64,000 nt of DNA, from the NCBI RefSeq assembly GCF_017983445.1, contig NZ_JAGOBJ010000011.1:124001-188000 (forward strand). Reading direction: 5' to 3'. The notes beneath the pieces are model-generated. The model was given only the letters and a program-made list of their open reading frames with translations, did no database searches and was not told the DNA's origin. This stretch comes from Halomonas sp. Its GTDB lineage: Bacteria; Pseudomonadota; Gammaproteobacteria; Pseudomonadales; Halomonadaceae. Positions 38,115 to 46,632 of the stretch are shown piece by piece. Position 1 is the first letter of the stretch. Each line of letters starts with the position of its first letter. The position numbers and the translations under genes were made by a program.

Positions 38115-39386
38115 ATGAGTTATCGAGTTATCGAACAGGTGGTGAATGCTGCGCGAAGAAAGCTGCTTGTGCAAGACCATATTCCCGTCTATTACCCAAA
38201 CCTTTACGTCACCTTCGAGCTCTCAGGCAAGGCTCTGGAAACCACCAAAAAGTATCTTGAGCACTTGGCCGTATTTGAGGGCTTCCTCGCTTTCTCATCC
38301 ATCGATCTCATTTCCCGCCTGGAGCAGCGCCCCAAATCGCAGTACCTGACAGACAGCGAAATCTCTCGGTTTGTGTCAGACGGGGGATTCAACAAGGCAA
38401 CCTTGGCCAAAAAATATGCAGGCATGCGCTTACATCCAAATGCATACGAATCGGTTGGCAAAATCCATGCGAAACAGCGTATTGAAGCAGTACGCGATTA
38501 CCTGGTTTTTTTGTACGACAAGCTCGGTGATCACTCGACGCGAAATGAAGCGGTCGAAGATGTTCAGCGGCGTTTTAATCGAAAGATTAAAGCGGCGAGA
38601 CCAGGTTGGAAAAAGACGCGCATCGATGAGATGAAAGGGCTGACAGTCTCGGAACGGATTCGATTGTTGAAAGTCATGAATCCGGAGAGCGCCGAGAACC
38701 CATTTGCAAATGAATCAATTAAGCTGCGTAACTACATCATTTTGCTGTTAGGTATCGAGTTGGGATTGCGCCGTTCTGAAATGCTTTTGATCAAGACCTG
38801 CGACATTCACTGGCACAATCGCCAGCTCTCGGTGGTCAACCTTGAGGATGAAAGCATAGATCCGCGCACGATGGCACCGCAATTCAAAACGCATGAGCGC
38901 ATACTGGTCATGGGTGATGACCTCTATGAGTCGATTAGTCAGTATGAGTCGAAATATCGTTACAGAAAGACCGGCACAGGCGCATCGCAGGCGAGAAAGC
39001 ATCCTTTTTTGCTCGTAGCTCATAGGCGAAATGAAGGTAAGCCTATGAGCATCAAAGCGCTGGATGGAGTTTTCCCCCGAGTCGGCAAAGTCGCGCCTGA
39101 ACTAGTTCACATCCATCCTCATGTTTTGAGGCATGACGCGGTCTACACCATGCTCGAAAGTATGCACGATGAGCTTGAAAAGCTCACGCCAGAGGATCGC
39201 ACAACTCAAGTGCAAAAGGTCCTCACTTGGATGTTTGGGTGGAGTCCTGAATCGAACATGCCGGGTCTTTATGGTGCGCGGTTTTGGAAGGAAGAAGCAG
39301 ATAAGGCTATGAAAAAGCGCTCGGATAAATTCAAGACAACCAGAGAGCGTGTCGAGACTGAAATTCACAAGGGACGCAAAGAATGA
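38115..39386 (+). CDS. Tyrosine recombinase 1 of the trio
   Basis: A 423-aa site-specific recombinase. The C-terminal catalytic domain shows the first Arg in IELGLRRSEMLLIK (near residue 221), the HxxR box in HPHVLRHD, and a tail GWSPESNMPGLYG that supplies the third basic/aromatic position and nucleophile Tyr. The N-terminal part is a long all-helical core-binding domain. GAAGG precedes the ATG. It overlaps the next recombinase by 4 bp. Three or more different tyrosine recombinases in a row are characteristic of recombinase-in-trio and Tn554-like elements, where all are needed for transposition. Confidence 0.9.
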   Translation: MSYRVIEQVVNAARRKLLVQDHIPVYYPNLYVTFELSGKALETTKKYLEHLAVFEGFLAFSSIDLISRLEQRPKSQYLTDSEISRFVSDGGFNKATLAKKYAGMRLHPNAYESVGKIHAKQRIEAVRDYLVFLYDKLGDHSTRNEAVEDVQRRFNRKIKAARPGWKKTRIDEMKGLTVSERIRLLKVMNPESAENPFANESIKLRNYIILLLGIELGLRRSEMLLIKTCDIHWHNRQLSVVNLEDESIDPRTMAPQFKTHERILVMGDDLYESISQYESKYRYRKTGTGASQARKHPFLLVAHRRNEGKPMSIKALDGVFPRVGKVAPELVHIHPHVLRHDAVYTMLESMHDELEKLTPEDRTTQVQKVLTWMFGWSPESNMPGLYGARFWKEEADKAMKKRSDKFKTTRERVETEIHKGRKE

Positions 39387-40975
39387 GTATCGCCGTTTCA
39401 GCACTTGCAGCTCCGACGCAGGACTCTCTCGATGAGTGGTTGAATACACCTCGACTCGCCAAATGCGGTGAGTTTTTTACTCCTAATGAACCGATGTGGT
39501 GGCCTGATAAGTCAGCTAGCATGTCGGTCAATTGGCAAGTCGCAATTGCTTGCGTTCCGTCCGACTGGCAACGCTGGTTACACGCCGCCTTATCCTATCG
39601 GATGGCGGAGCTTGCACAGAGTACCATTATAGGAACTGCTGCAATTTTTTCGCGCGCGGCGCAGGTAGGACTCAATCCGCTCAATGAGCATCACCTTATC
39701 GATTTGCGTGAGCGTTTTTGTTTAAGCGAATTTTCCACGTTGGCCGGTTTCATGAAATTTTGGCAAAAATGTGAATCGCTTGAAAAGAGACCACCGCAAG
39801 TCCTGATTGACGATTATGACGCATTACCCAGAAAGAAGCAGTCCCAAAACGATGTTGTTTTGAGCTTAGATCCTGAAAAGGGGCCTTTTACGCAGGTTGA
39901 GCAAGATGCCCTGCACCAGTGGGTACATGAGCAGTTCTGTCTCGGAAGTTTAGATCCTGAGCGCTACCTCTATTTGCGTCTGACAATGGTCTACGGGCAG
40001 CGTGGTTACCAACTGCGTAAGATGGTCTTTAATGATTTTATCAAAACCGAGCGGGGCTACCAGATTCGATTCTTCTGGGCGAAGCAGAAAGGTGATGATG
40101 CGGGATGGAGAGCAAAGCCCGAGACCTTCTACTTAGATGAGGATCTTTACAATATCGTGCAGGCCTATCGATCCATTGTTCTCGCTCGACTTGAGCAGGA
40201 ATATCCTGGTCGCGCCGATTGGGATAAAGCGATTGGCCATGTGCCACTCTTTCGTCGCAAGCTGGTTGGAGTTAGAGGGAGTAACAGGAGGCTGCTCCCC
40301 GTAATTGTTGACTTACCTGAGCAAAATGTACTGGAGCAGACACCAAATGCGAAATTTCATGCTCCCTATAGCACTATATGGACTTGGATGCTGGAAATGG
40401 AGAGTATGCCTGACTTTCCCATTTCTTCGCGCACACATCAGCCTTTGAAAATTAGCAATGGCCATCGCTTTAGGCATACGCTCGGTACCGATCTATCGAA
40501 TGCTGGGCTGGATGAGTGGTCAATCGCTAGCGCATTGATGCATGTTGATACACGTACTGTTCGTAAATATCGAGCGGTATCGGCAGAGCTGATGAAGCTG
40601 GTTGATGAGAAGATGACCAATCATCTCGCGCTGGTCGTGAGAGCCTTTACGGGAACGATCGTGACAGATCGTGCTTCAGCCAAAAATGGAGATCAAGTAG
40701 ATCGCCAGATTGAGGATTTGGCTGTCTGTGGTGCCGATACAGTCTGCCATTTAGACGCCCCATTTACCTGCTATGGATGTAGCAAATTCCAGCCGCTTTT
40801 TGACGCGGATCACAGCGCTGCACTGGAGCGCTTGGAACGTCGCCGTTCGCAAACCATCGCCACTGATAAAACCACTGGTGTGCTCTGGGATCGAGCTATC
40901 CTAGCGTGTCGGAAGGTAATTCTCGATTGTATTGAACTGCGTGAATTAGACAAAGCAGGTGGAAGTAGCGCATGA
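39383..40975 (+). CDS. Tyrosine recombinase 2 of the trio, with Cys-rich tail
   Basis: A 530-aa recombinase. Catalytic positions: Arg in MVYGQRGYQLRKM, HRFRHTLGTDL box, then LMHVDTRTVRKYRAV with the nucleophile Tyr. After the catalytic domain comes a tail with clustered cysteines (CHLDAPFTCYGCSKFQPL, residues about 455-472) that looks like a metal-binding knuckle and is followed by a charged helix. Similar Cys tails occur in trio-type recombinases. Coupled by 4-bp overlaps to the genes on both sides. Confidence 0.88.
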   Translation: MSIAVSALAAPTQDSLDEWLNTPRLAKCGEFFTPNEPMWWPDKSASMSVNWQVAIACVPSDWQRWLHAALSYRMAELAQSTIIGTAAIFSRAAQVGLNPLNEHHLIDLRERFCLSEFSTLAGFMKFWQKCESLEKRPPQVLIDDYDALPRKKQSQNDVVLSLDPEKGPFTQVEQDALHQWVHEQFCLGSLDPERYLYLRLTMVYGQRGYQLRKMVFNDFIKTERGYQIRFFWAKQKGDDAGWRAKPETFYLDEDLYNIVQAYRSIVLARLEQEYPGRADWDKAIGHVPLFRRKLVGVRGSNRRLLPVIVDLPEQNVLEQTPNAKFHAPYSTIWTWMLEMESMPDFPISSRTHQPLKISNGHRFRHTLGTDLSNAGLDEWSIASALMHVDTRTVRKYRAVSAELMKLVDEKMTNHLALVVRAFTGTIVTDRASAKNGDQVDRQIEDLAVCGADTVCHLDAPFTCYGCSKFQPLFDADHSAALERLERRRSQTIATDKTTGVLWDRAILACRKVILDCIELRELDKAGGSSA

Positions 40976-43170
40976 GTAGCATTATCGATTTTAAACCACA
41001 TAGCCAGCTTGAAGCCTCCGCGCAACTGGATGCATTTATTGTGTGGGCGAAAGCCACTTTGGCCAAGGGCGTTCCTAATAAGCGGGTTCATGCGGGGATT
41101 CGGTGGGACATGAACTCGTGGCATAATTCAGGAGTTCAAGGTTGTACCTTCACTGTGCATGGGTTAAATAGAAATGCGAAGGCGAAAGACAAAAAGTATA
41201 TGCAGCCGCCTTTCATAGATTTCGCCAAGGCACTAATTGTGCATTATAAAGTATTTCGTGGAAAAAAATTGGCGAAAAACTGGCTCTTAGTTGCCAAGGT
41301 TCTTGAAGTTGCGCTGGTGGATTTGTCCGGGGGAAGGGATGTGACGAGAACATCAGCTGCTATCTGCAACAGAACCTGTGAGTACTTCAAAAACAAGTAT
41401 CCAAACGGTAATACTGCATACACTTTCAGCAAGATTCTCGAACATATTGTCCAGTTGATGAGCGATAAAAAGTTACTCGCGAAGCCTTTTCGATGGACTT
41501 CGCCGCTACGAAGGAAGTACTCAAGTACTCTAAAGGAGCAGAGGGCAAATCGCGACACAAAAATGCCGAGCCGTGAATCCATTCTAGCCTTGGGTGAACT
41601 GTTTAATAATGACTTGGCCAGTTCGCTTGACATTATAACCACCACTGCGTGTGCCCTCCTGCTCAGTCAGCCAAGCCGTATCGGAGAGTTAGTCGATGTT
41701 GAGCATGACTGTGTGGTGTTTAAAGAGGGTGCTGATGGCGGTCGGAGGATGTTTCTGCGATGGTACGCTGAGAAGGGGTTTGGAGCGACGATAAAACCAG
41801 TTATGACAGGCATGGAGTCCGTGGTGGAGCGTGCCATTAACCTGCTGGTACCTGTTACAGAAGAAGCTCGTGCTTATGCAGCATTCCTTGAAAACCACCC
41901 TGACGAGTTTCCGCCACATGAGGGAATGCCCCTCAAAGGCCCAGATGAACCGCTCTCGTATGGAGAGGCCTGTGCAGCGCTAAAAGTGCGATCGTGTCCG
42001 CAGAAATCAGTGCGAAAGATGTTTAAGACAATTCTTATTGATGCCTTAGCAAAACGTAAAGCACTAAGTCCTGAGGCGCAGGTTGAGCTCGACGAGATAA
42101 GGGAGGGGTGGGATACCAGCAGCGGGAAGCGAATCTATGTAAATGGCAGGCTTAATCAATATCATTTTAACGATAGAGCGGTCATTACATTGCGAAAACT
42201 CAATATACTAATGCGCGAAAAGTACCTGTCTAAAGACTTTCCGTACACTTCTCCTGCGGAAGATGGCAAGAAGCGGGTGAAGTACCGTGATGCGTTATTC
42301 ACAGTGCGGACGGGTAGCCTGCACGATGAGACAAAGAAATTTTCCGGAATTCAACTTGATTTTGGAGTAGAGATCGCTGCCAGCCCTACTCGAATAGCAG
42401 CACAGTTAGGAGGAGCTACTCCGCGTAAGCAAAGCATTTTTCAGCGGCATGGGTACGGGAATCTCAAGGTGAACTCGCACGCTTTTCGTCACGAGCTGAA
42501 TACTGAGATGCACAAAGCGGGCCTTTCACAACTGCTTATCGATGCGTTTTCTGGCCGCACTGCCATGGGTTCAGTCTACAACCATGAAACAGTCGAGGAG
42601 CGTACCCAAAGGGTCGCTCACTATCACCCCAAAACTAAGCACCGCAACGTGGCTCAGCGGTTAGAAAAGGTCAAAACAAATCAACCTTTGAGTCTCAGTG
42701 ATGTGACAGACCTGCATGAGGGGGATCAGGATCGGGTCATACATCAGACCCACGTTGGTATCTGTGTACATAACTTTGCCTCCGAACCTTGCCCAAAAAT
42801 GGGGGCCTGCTTGAGCTGTGGTCGGCTCGGTTGTGTGAAGGGTGATGATGTGAAACTCGTAAATCTAAAAGAAGAACGCGAGGACCTTAAACGCCGCTAC
42901 GACAAAGCGCTTGATGCGCAGTCTCGCGATATTTTTGGGGCCTCAGAGTGGGCAAAAAAAGTCGGTATGAACCTCTATAAGTGTGACGCGCTGATCCGAA
43001 CTCTGGAGAACCCTGAACTCGAAAACGGCGACATCGCGTGGAACGTCGATAACGGTTGGACACTATCAAACAACGCAGCAGTCATGGCAGGACTGATCGA
43101 TTCCAAAGACATCGAAACGAAAAATGAGCAACTGCTGCCATTAGATGACTTGTCAGCAATGCTTGACTAA
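40972..43170 (+). CDS. Tyrosine recombinase 3 of the trio, large, with Cys-rich tail
   Basis: A 732-aa protein, far larger than a simple integrase. Catalytic residues fit: Arg in SQPSRIGELVDV, the HAFRHELNTEM box and nucleophile Tyr in SGRTAMGSVYNH. Behind the catalytic domain is a Cys cluster (CVHNFASEPCPKMGACLSCG continuing to a further Cys) that probably binds zinc, then a helical C-terminus. Tn554 TnpB (about 630 aa) is an analogous long recombinase. A 14-bp gap with GAGGT leads to the small fourth gene. Confidence 0.87.
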   Translation: MSSIIDFKPHSQLEASAQLDAFIVWAKATLAKGVPNKRVHAGIRWDMNSWHNSGVQGCTFTVHGLNRNAKAKDKKYMQPPFIDFAKALIVHYKVFRGKKLAKNWLLVAKVLEVALVDLSGGRDVTRTSAAICNRTCEYFKNKYPNGNTAYTFSKILEHIVQLMSDKKLLAKPFRWTSPLRRKYSSTLKEQRANRDTKMPSRESILALGELFNNDLASSLDIITTTACALLLSQPSRIGELVDVEHDCVVFKEGADGGRRMFLRWYAEKGFGATIKPVMTGMESVVERAINLLVPVTEEARAYAAFLENHPDEFPPHEGMPLKGPDEPLSYGEACAALKVRSCPQKSVRKMFKTILIDALAKRKALSPEAQVELDEIREGWDTSSGKRIYVNGRLNQYHFNDRAVITLRKLNILMREKYLSKDFPYTSPAEDGKKRVKYRDALFTVRTGSLHDETKKFSGIQLDFGVEIAASPTRIAAQLGGATPRKQSIFQRHGYGNLKVNSHAFRHELNTEMHKAGLSQLLIDAFSGRTAMGSVYNHETVEERTQRVAHYHPKTKHRNVAQRLEKVKTNQPLSLSDVTDLHEGDQDRVIHQTHVGICVHNFASEPCPKMGACLSCGRLGCVKGDDVKLVNLKEEREDLKRRYDKALDAQSRDIFGASEWAKKVGMNLYKCDALIRTLENPELENGDIAWNVDNGWTLSNNAAVMAGLIDSKDIETKNEQLLPLDDLSAMLD

Positions 43171-43184
43171 ATTGAGGTATAACA

Positions 43185-43586
43185 ATGGGGCATTTAACGA
43201 AGAATGATGAAGCGCGCATCATCAAGCTAATTGAAGAGTGGCCAGATCCAAAGCTGACCTGGCCTCTACTCGTTGAAGCATGCAAACAAAAATTGGGTAT
43301 CAGTCGTGCTCGTCAGTCTTTGATGAAGCTACCTGCCGTTGATATGGCGATGAAGAATCGCAAGGCCGCATTAAAGGCCCCAAAGGAAAAACCAGGCTGG
43401 ATTGGCGATATCCACGAAGCGAACGACCGCATTGAAGCACTGACAGCGACTAATCAAAAGCTTATGTACGCTCTTCGTGATATGCATGCGCGATTCCTTA
43501 TCTGGCAGGCAAACGCTGATATGCGTGGAGTGACGCAATCTATGCTGGATCAGCCAGTTTTGCAGCTTCAGAAAAAACTTAATTGA
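43185..43586 (+). CDS. Small coiled-coil protein of the recombinase module (TnpC-like role)
   Basis: A 133-aa protein with an N-terminal helix-turn-helix-like region (TWPLLVEACKQKLGISRARQ) and a predicted coiled coil (ANDRIEALTATNQKLMYALRD, residues about 85-105) ending in an aromatic-basic stretch. Tn554 encodes a similar-sized TnpC at the same position that stimulates and orients transposition. I infer an accessory DNA-binding role from position, size and architecture, not from proven homology. Confidence 0.75.
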   Translation: MGHLTKNDEARIIKLIEEWPDPKLTWPLLVEACKQKLGISRARQSLMKLPAVDMAMKNRKAALKAPKEKPGWIGDIHEANDRIEALTATNQKLMYALRDMHARFLIWQANADMRGVTQSMLDQPVLQLQKKLN

Positions 43587-43614
43587 GCGTGCAGAAAGCT
43601 ATCATCTAATGAAC

Positions 43615-43748
43615 AAGCCCCGAGTCAACCCCCCTGCAGCGGCTCAACGGCTCAGTCCACGAATACAAAGCACCATTCGACTATGTCAGCGTTGACGACT
43701 GGGAAGCGCTGCAGCAAAGATTGACGTCCAACGCTCCAGGCGATTAAG
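43615..43748 (+). pseudogene. Possible gene remnant after the recombinase module
   Basis: An open frame without a start codon encodes a plausible protein end (LNGSVHEYKAPFDYVSVDDW, then EALQQRL). It lies in the gap between the recombinase module and the next gene and may be the 3' end of a decayed cargo gene. Weak evidence. Confidence 0.3.
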
Positions 43749-43793
43749 AGACGAAGCACACTTAGAGGCGCACAACGCATACCATGTAAGCGA

Positions 43794-44147
43794 GTGGAAA
43801 CGCTTGGCGAGGGAGAGAGAAAAGTAAAAGTTAATGAAAAGGTGGAAGTCGATGCGGTTACCGATGTGGTATGCGATGTATGCCTCACCTCAACGCGTGT
43901 AATGGGTGATGGGCTTGAGTTTGCCACACTGCAAGCCCACTGGGGCTATGGCGCCCAACACGACGGAGAACGTTACGAACTTCACCTGTGTGAAAGTTGC
44001 TTCTTCAGTACGTTGGGTTACTTCAAGCAAGAGCGTCGCGTGCAAAACCTATTCAGCGAAGATGGCTGCCCAGGTGATTTGCATACAAACGACGAACTTG
44101 GGCTAGTAGCCAAAGACGACTATTTTCGCGATAAGGGTGGTCGTTGA
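43794..44147 (+). CDS. Small putative zinc-ribbon protein (117 aa)
   Basis: Starts with GTG. Two CxxC pairs, VVCDVCLTS (near residue 27) and HLCESCFFS (near 67), could bind one zinc ion in a ribbon or treble-clef fold; the middle part LEFATLQAHWGYGAQHDGER is well ordered and family-like. I recognise this as a recurrent small accessory-genome protein but know no function. It lies between the recombinase module and the cassette block. Confidence 0.7.
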   Translation: METLGEGERKVKVNEKVEVDAVTDVVCDVCLTSTRVMGDGLEFATLQAHWGYGAQHDGERYELHLCESCFFSTLGYFKQERRVQNLFSEDGCPGDLHTNDELGLVAKDDYFRDKGGR

Positions 44148-44322
44148 CTGTGCTAGAAATTGTTAATCAACTTTAGGCTGTACTCGACCCAAAGCGGCCC
44201 TTCCAGAGAAAGCGGCATGCTGACTCAGCCGCGTTATGCAGCCAGCATGATAATCTATGTTATGCTGCCTATTTATACTTAATTAATTTAAATTTCAATG
44301 GATAGCTTGTGAATGAGGGGCT

Positions 44323-44367
44323 GTATAACCTGAATGAACGCGCCGCCGGGTTCATTCAGGTTATGTA
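44323..44367 (+). repeat. attC-like palindrome ahead of the first cassette gene
   Basis: A perfect 15-bp inverted repeat ATAACCTGAATGAAC / GTTCATTCAGGTTAT with a 10-base loop, ending in GTTATGT. The outer ends match the R''/R' core boxes of attC (ATAAC...GTTATGT). It lacks the unpaired bases usual in attC, so a terminator or a different hairpin is possible. It lies 44 bp before a cassette-like gene, just where an attC or attI would be expected. Confidence 0.45.
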
Positions 44368-44410
44368 GAGGGGTGTATAATCACTGTTATATTACGAAAT
44401 TGGAGGAAAT

Positions 44411-45649
44411 GTGGAAAAAGTGAATCCTTTTCAGCCAAACGGGCCAGTCGCGCCAGGGATGTTTTCTGGGCGCTTCAATGAAATACTGGCCCTTGAAAAA
44501 GGGCTTTTCCAGACTAAAAACGGAAATCCTCTCAATTTTCTGGTAACTGGTGAGCGTGGGATTGGAAAATCCTCTCTCCTAAACTATCTACGCCCGCTGG
44601 CTGAAGGGAGTATTAAGAGCCCCGACTTTGACCACTTCAACTTCATAACGGTTAATATTGCAATTTCTGAAAAAATGGGCTTGGTCACTCTTATAAAACT
44701 TATCGAAAGAAATATAAAAAGACAAGTTGGTAAAGTTGATAAGGTAAGAAGTTTTCTTGAAGAAACTTGGTCATTTGTCCAACGAATAAAGATAATGGAC
44801 TCTGGAGTAGAGAGAGCGGAAAGTGTTGATGACCCCGACCTATTAATCGATGATCTTGCTTATTCTCTTTCTCAAACTTGTGCGCGTATAACCTCACCGG
44901 AGAAGGGAGAAGAACGAAAAGATGGGATCACTTTCTTTATCGATGAATCTGATAACTCTCCACCAGAGTTACGAATTGGATATTTCTTTAAAGTGCTTAG
45001 CGAAATGCTTCAGCAAAATGAATGTAATAATATAAATTTCATTGTTGCAGGACTTCCTGATATTACTGAGAAGCTCTACTCCAGTCATGAATCTTCATTA
45101 AGAGTTTTCTCGGAACTTAAAATTAGAGAGCTCAAACCAGAAGATCGTTTCTATGTGATCGAAAAGGGTATTGATAGAGGCAATCAAATAAATTCTGAAG
45201 AAACGACAATATCGAAATCAGCAAAATCACATATTTCCACATTGTCGGAGGGCTATCCTCACTTCATTCAGCAGTTTTCCTATTCGGCTTTTGAGTTCAA
45301 TTCCGATGGTGAGATTTCCGAAGACGATGTGCTTTCTGGCGCATTCGGTCAAGGAGGGGCGTTAGATGCCATTGGATCAAGATATTATGCATCGAGATAT
45401 AATGAACAGATAAAGTCAGATGAGTATCGCGAAGTCTTGAGCATTATGGCCGAGAACATGAATGATTGGACGACTAAGAACTATATCAAGAGAAAGTTTT
45501 CGGGATCAGATCAGACTTTGAATAACGCATTGCAAGCTTTAACTAGTCGGAGAATTATTCTAAGAAATCAGTCAAAGCGCGGCGAGTACCGACTTCAGCA
45601 AAAAGGGTTCGCTCTTTGGATTAAACTTTTCGGTGAACGCGGGAAATAA
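44411..45649 (+). CDS. AAA/STAND-like ATPase (412 aa), cassette 1
   Basis: Starts with GTG after GGAGGAAAT. P-loop GERGIGKSSLLNYL at about residues 48-61; Walker B GITFFIDESDN at about 174-184; the C-terminal region (TTKNYIKRKF, then ALQALTSRRIILR) resembles a winged helix. The architecture, an Orc/Cdc6-like ATPase with a wHTH, is common in defence and conflict proteins and in STAND NTPases. There is no effector domain of its own, so it may act with a partner; the next gene is a TIR protein, though it is in a separate cassette. Strongly AT-rich relative to the host. Confidence 0.8.
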   Translation: MEKVNPFQPNGPVAPGMFSGRFNEILALEKGLFQTKNGNPLNFLVTGERGIGKSSLLNYLRPLAEGSIKSPDFDHFNFITVNIAISEKMGLVTLIKLIERNIKRQVGKVDKVRSFLEETWSFVQRIKIMDSGVERAESVDDPDLLIDDLAYSLSQTCARITSPEKGEERKDGITFFIDESDNSPPELRIGYFFKVLSEMLQQNECNNINFIVAGLPDITEKLYSSHESSLRVFSELKIRELKPEDRFYVIEKGIDRGNQINSEETTISKSAKSHISTLSEGYPHFIQQFSYSAFEFNSDGEISEDDVLSGAFGQGGALDAIGSRYYASRYNEQIKSDEYREVLSIMAENMNDWTTKNYIKRKFSGSDQTLNNALQALTSRRIILRNQSKRGEYRLQQKGFALWIKLFGERGK

Positions 45650-45732
45650 TATAACAAATGCAGGCACTGCGACGCCCATTACATTTCGCCTTCGGCTCCA
45701 TTCCGAGGGCGCGCATGCTGCAAGCGTTAACT
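45650..45732 (+). repeat. attC site 1
   Basis: TATAACAAATGCAGGCA at the left pairs with TGCTGCAAGCGTTA at the right. The L'' arm TGCAGGCA has one extra G compared with the complement of L' (TGCAGCA), the extrahelical base that sets strand choice in real attC sites. The central arms GACGCCC and GGGCGCGC extend the stem. It ends in GTTAACT and starts 1 base after the ATPase stop. Confidence 0.85.
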
Positions 45733-45747
45733 CTTAAGAGAGATCGA

Positions 45748-46566
45748 ATGGATAAGCAAAAAATTATTGAAAATCTTAATTTTTTCAAAGAGAGATTGAC
45801 TGGCGAGGTTATAGATGCATACCAGACTCGAGGTCGCGACTTTGGTAGAGACAGGTTTAATACGTGGCGTCGCAAATTTTCACAGTTTCTGGATGACAAT
45901 CTGGCAGGTGAAACTTCAGTTCTGAATGCCAAACTGACACATTATGGCTTCGTGGTTAAACGTGGCGAGAGTGATGTACAGAGGTTCTGGCGTGAGGATG
46001 GTGAGACGATGTTGGCTTACATCGATAGCTTAATCATTGATGTTAGTAATGATGAATATGATTTTAGAGAGACAGAGAGCGAAAAAGAGGCAATTGTTCA
46101 GGTAGCTCAATCTGAAAAACCTAAGAACAAAGTCTTTATTGTTCATGGGCATGATGGGGAAGCAAAAGTACGGACAGCACGTTTTATTGAGAAGCTTGGC
46201 TTTAAGGCAATTATATTGCATGAGCAAGCGAGTCGTAGCATGACAATAATTGAGAAAATTGAGAATTACTCAAATGATGTAGGCTTTGGTATCGTTTTGT
46301 ATACACCTGATGATAAGGGAAATGTTAGAGATAAGGCTGAGAGCGGAGAGCTAAAATACAGAGCTAGGCAAAACGTAGTTTTTGAACATGGTTTTCTTAT
46401 AGGAAAAATAGGGCGAGAAAATGTAACTCCTTTAGTTGAGGGAGCAATTGAATTGCCCAATGATATAAGTGGCATCGTCTATATCAATGATAAAGATTGG
46501 CAGCTTGATATTGCAAAGGAAATGAAGGCTGCTGGTTATGATATTGACTTTAATAAGCTGATTTAA
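45748..46566 (+). CDS. CAP12/Pycsar-type TIR domain protein (PF10137-like), cassette 2
   Basis: A 272-aa protein. The C-terminal half is a TIR-like domain of the predicted nucleotide-binding group: KVFIVHGHDGEAKVRTARF, IILHEQASRSMTIIEKIE, FGIVLYTPDDKG, and RARQNVVFEHGFLIGKIGR with the conserved Glu expected in the NADase site. The N-terminal ~125 residues (RFNTWRRKFSQFLDD) form a separate helical domain, perhaps sensory or oligomerising. PF10137 TIRs act as NAD+-depleting effectors in CBASS and Pycsar; here no cyclase is adjacent. The ATG at 45748 is chosen because earlier in-frame ATGs lie inside the attC site. Confidence 0.87.
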   Translation: MDKQKIIENLNFFKERLTGEVIDAYQTRGRDFGRDRFNTWRRKFSQFLDDNLAGETSVLNAKLTHYGFVVKRGESDVQRFWREDGETMLAYIDSLIIDVSNDEYDFRETESEKEAIVQVAQSEKPKNKVFIVHGHDGEAKVRTARFIEKLGFKAIILHEQASRSMTIIEKIENYSNDVGFGIVLYTPDDKGNVRDKAESGELKYRARQNVVFEHGFLIGKIGRENVTPLVEGAIELPNDISGIVYINDKDWQLDIAKEMKAAGYDIDFNKLI

Positions 46567-46570
46567 AAAT

Positions 46571-46617
46571 AGTTAACAAGGCGTTGCACCGACAAGGCGG
46601 TGAACGCAGCGTTAGTT
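46571..46617 (+). repeat. attC site 2
   Basis: TTAACAAGGCGTTGCACC pairs with GGTGAACGCAGCGTTA. GCGTTGCACC against the complement GCGTTCACC leaves one unpaired G in the left arm, as in attC. It ends in GTTAGTT. Short (47 nt) but well formed; it begins 4 bases after the TIR stop. Confidence 0.85.
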
Positions 46618-46632
46618 TCTCTGGGAAAAAGC

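Noticed and set aside
38115-43170. The recombinases as integron integrases for the cassettes
   Set aside because: Their sizes (423-732 aa) and Cys tails do not fit IntI (about 320-340 aa with its own extra helix), and they lie as a coupled trio.
38115-43586. Naming the module as gamma-mobile-trio gmtX/gmtY/gmtZ
   Set aside because: Plausible by host range and cargo, but I cannot verify gene identity from sequence alone and there are four genes with three recombinases.
44210-44280. GCGTTATGC and TGTTATGC boxes that could be attI or attC ends
   Set aside because: No matching left box or paired arm was found upstream; too little structure to call.
45658-45747. Upstream extension of the TIR gene starting at 45658
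   Set aside because: The first 30 codons read through attC site 1; the ATG at 45748 has its own ribosome site.
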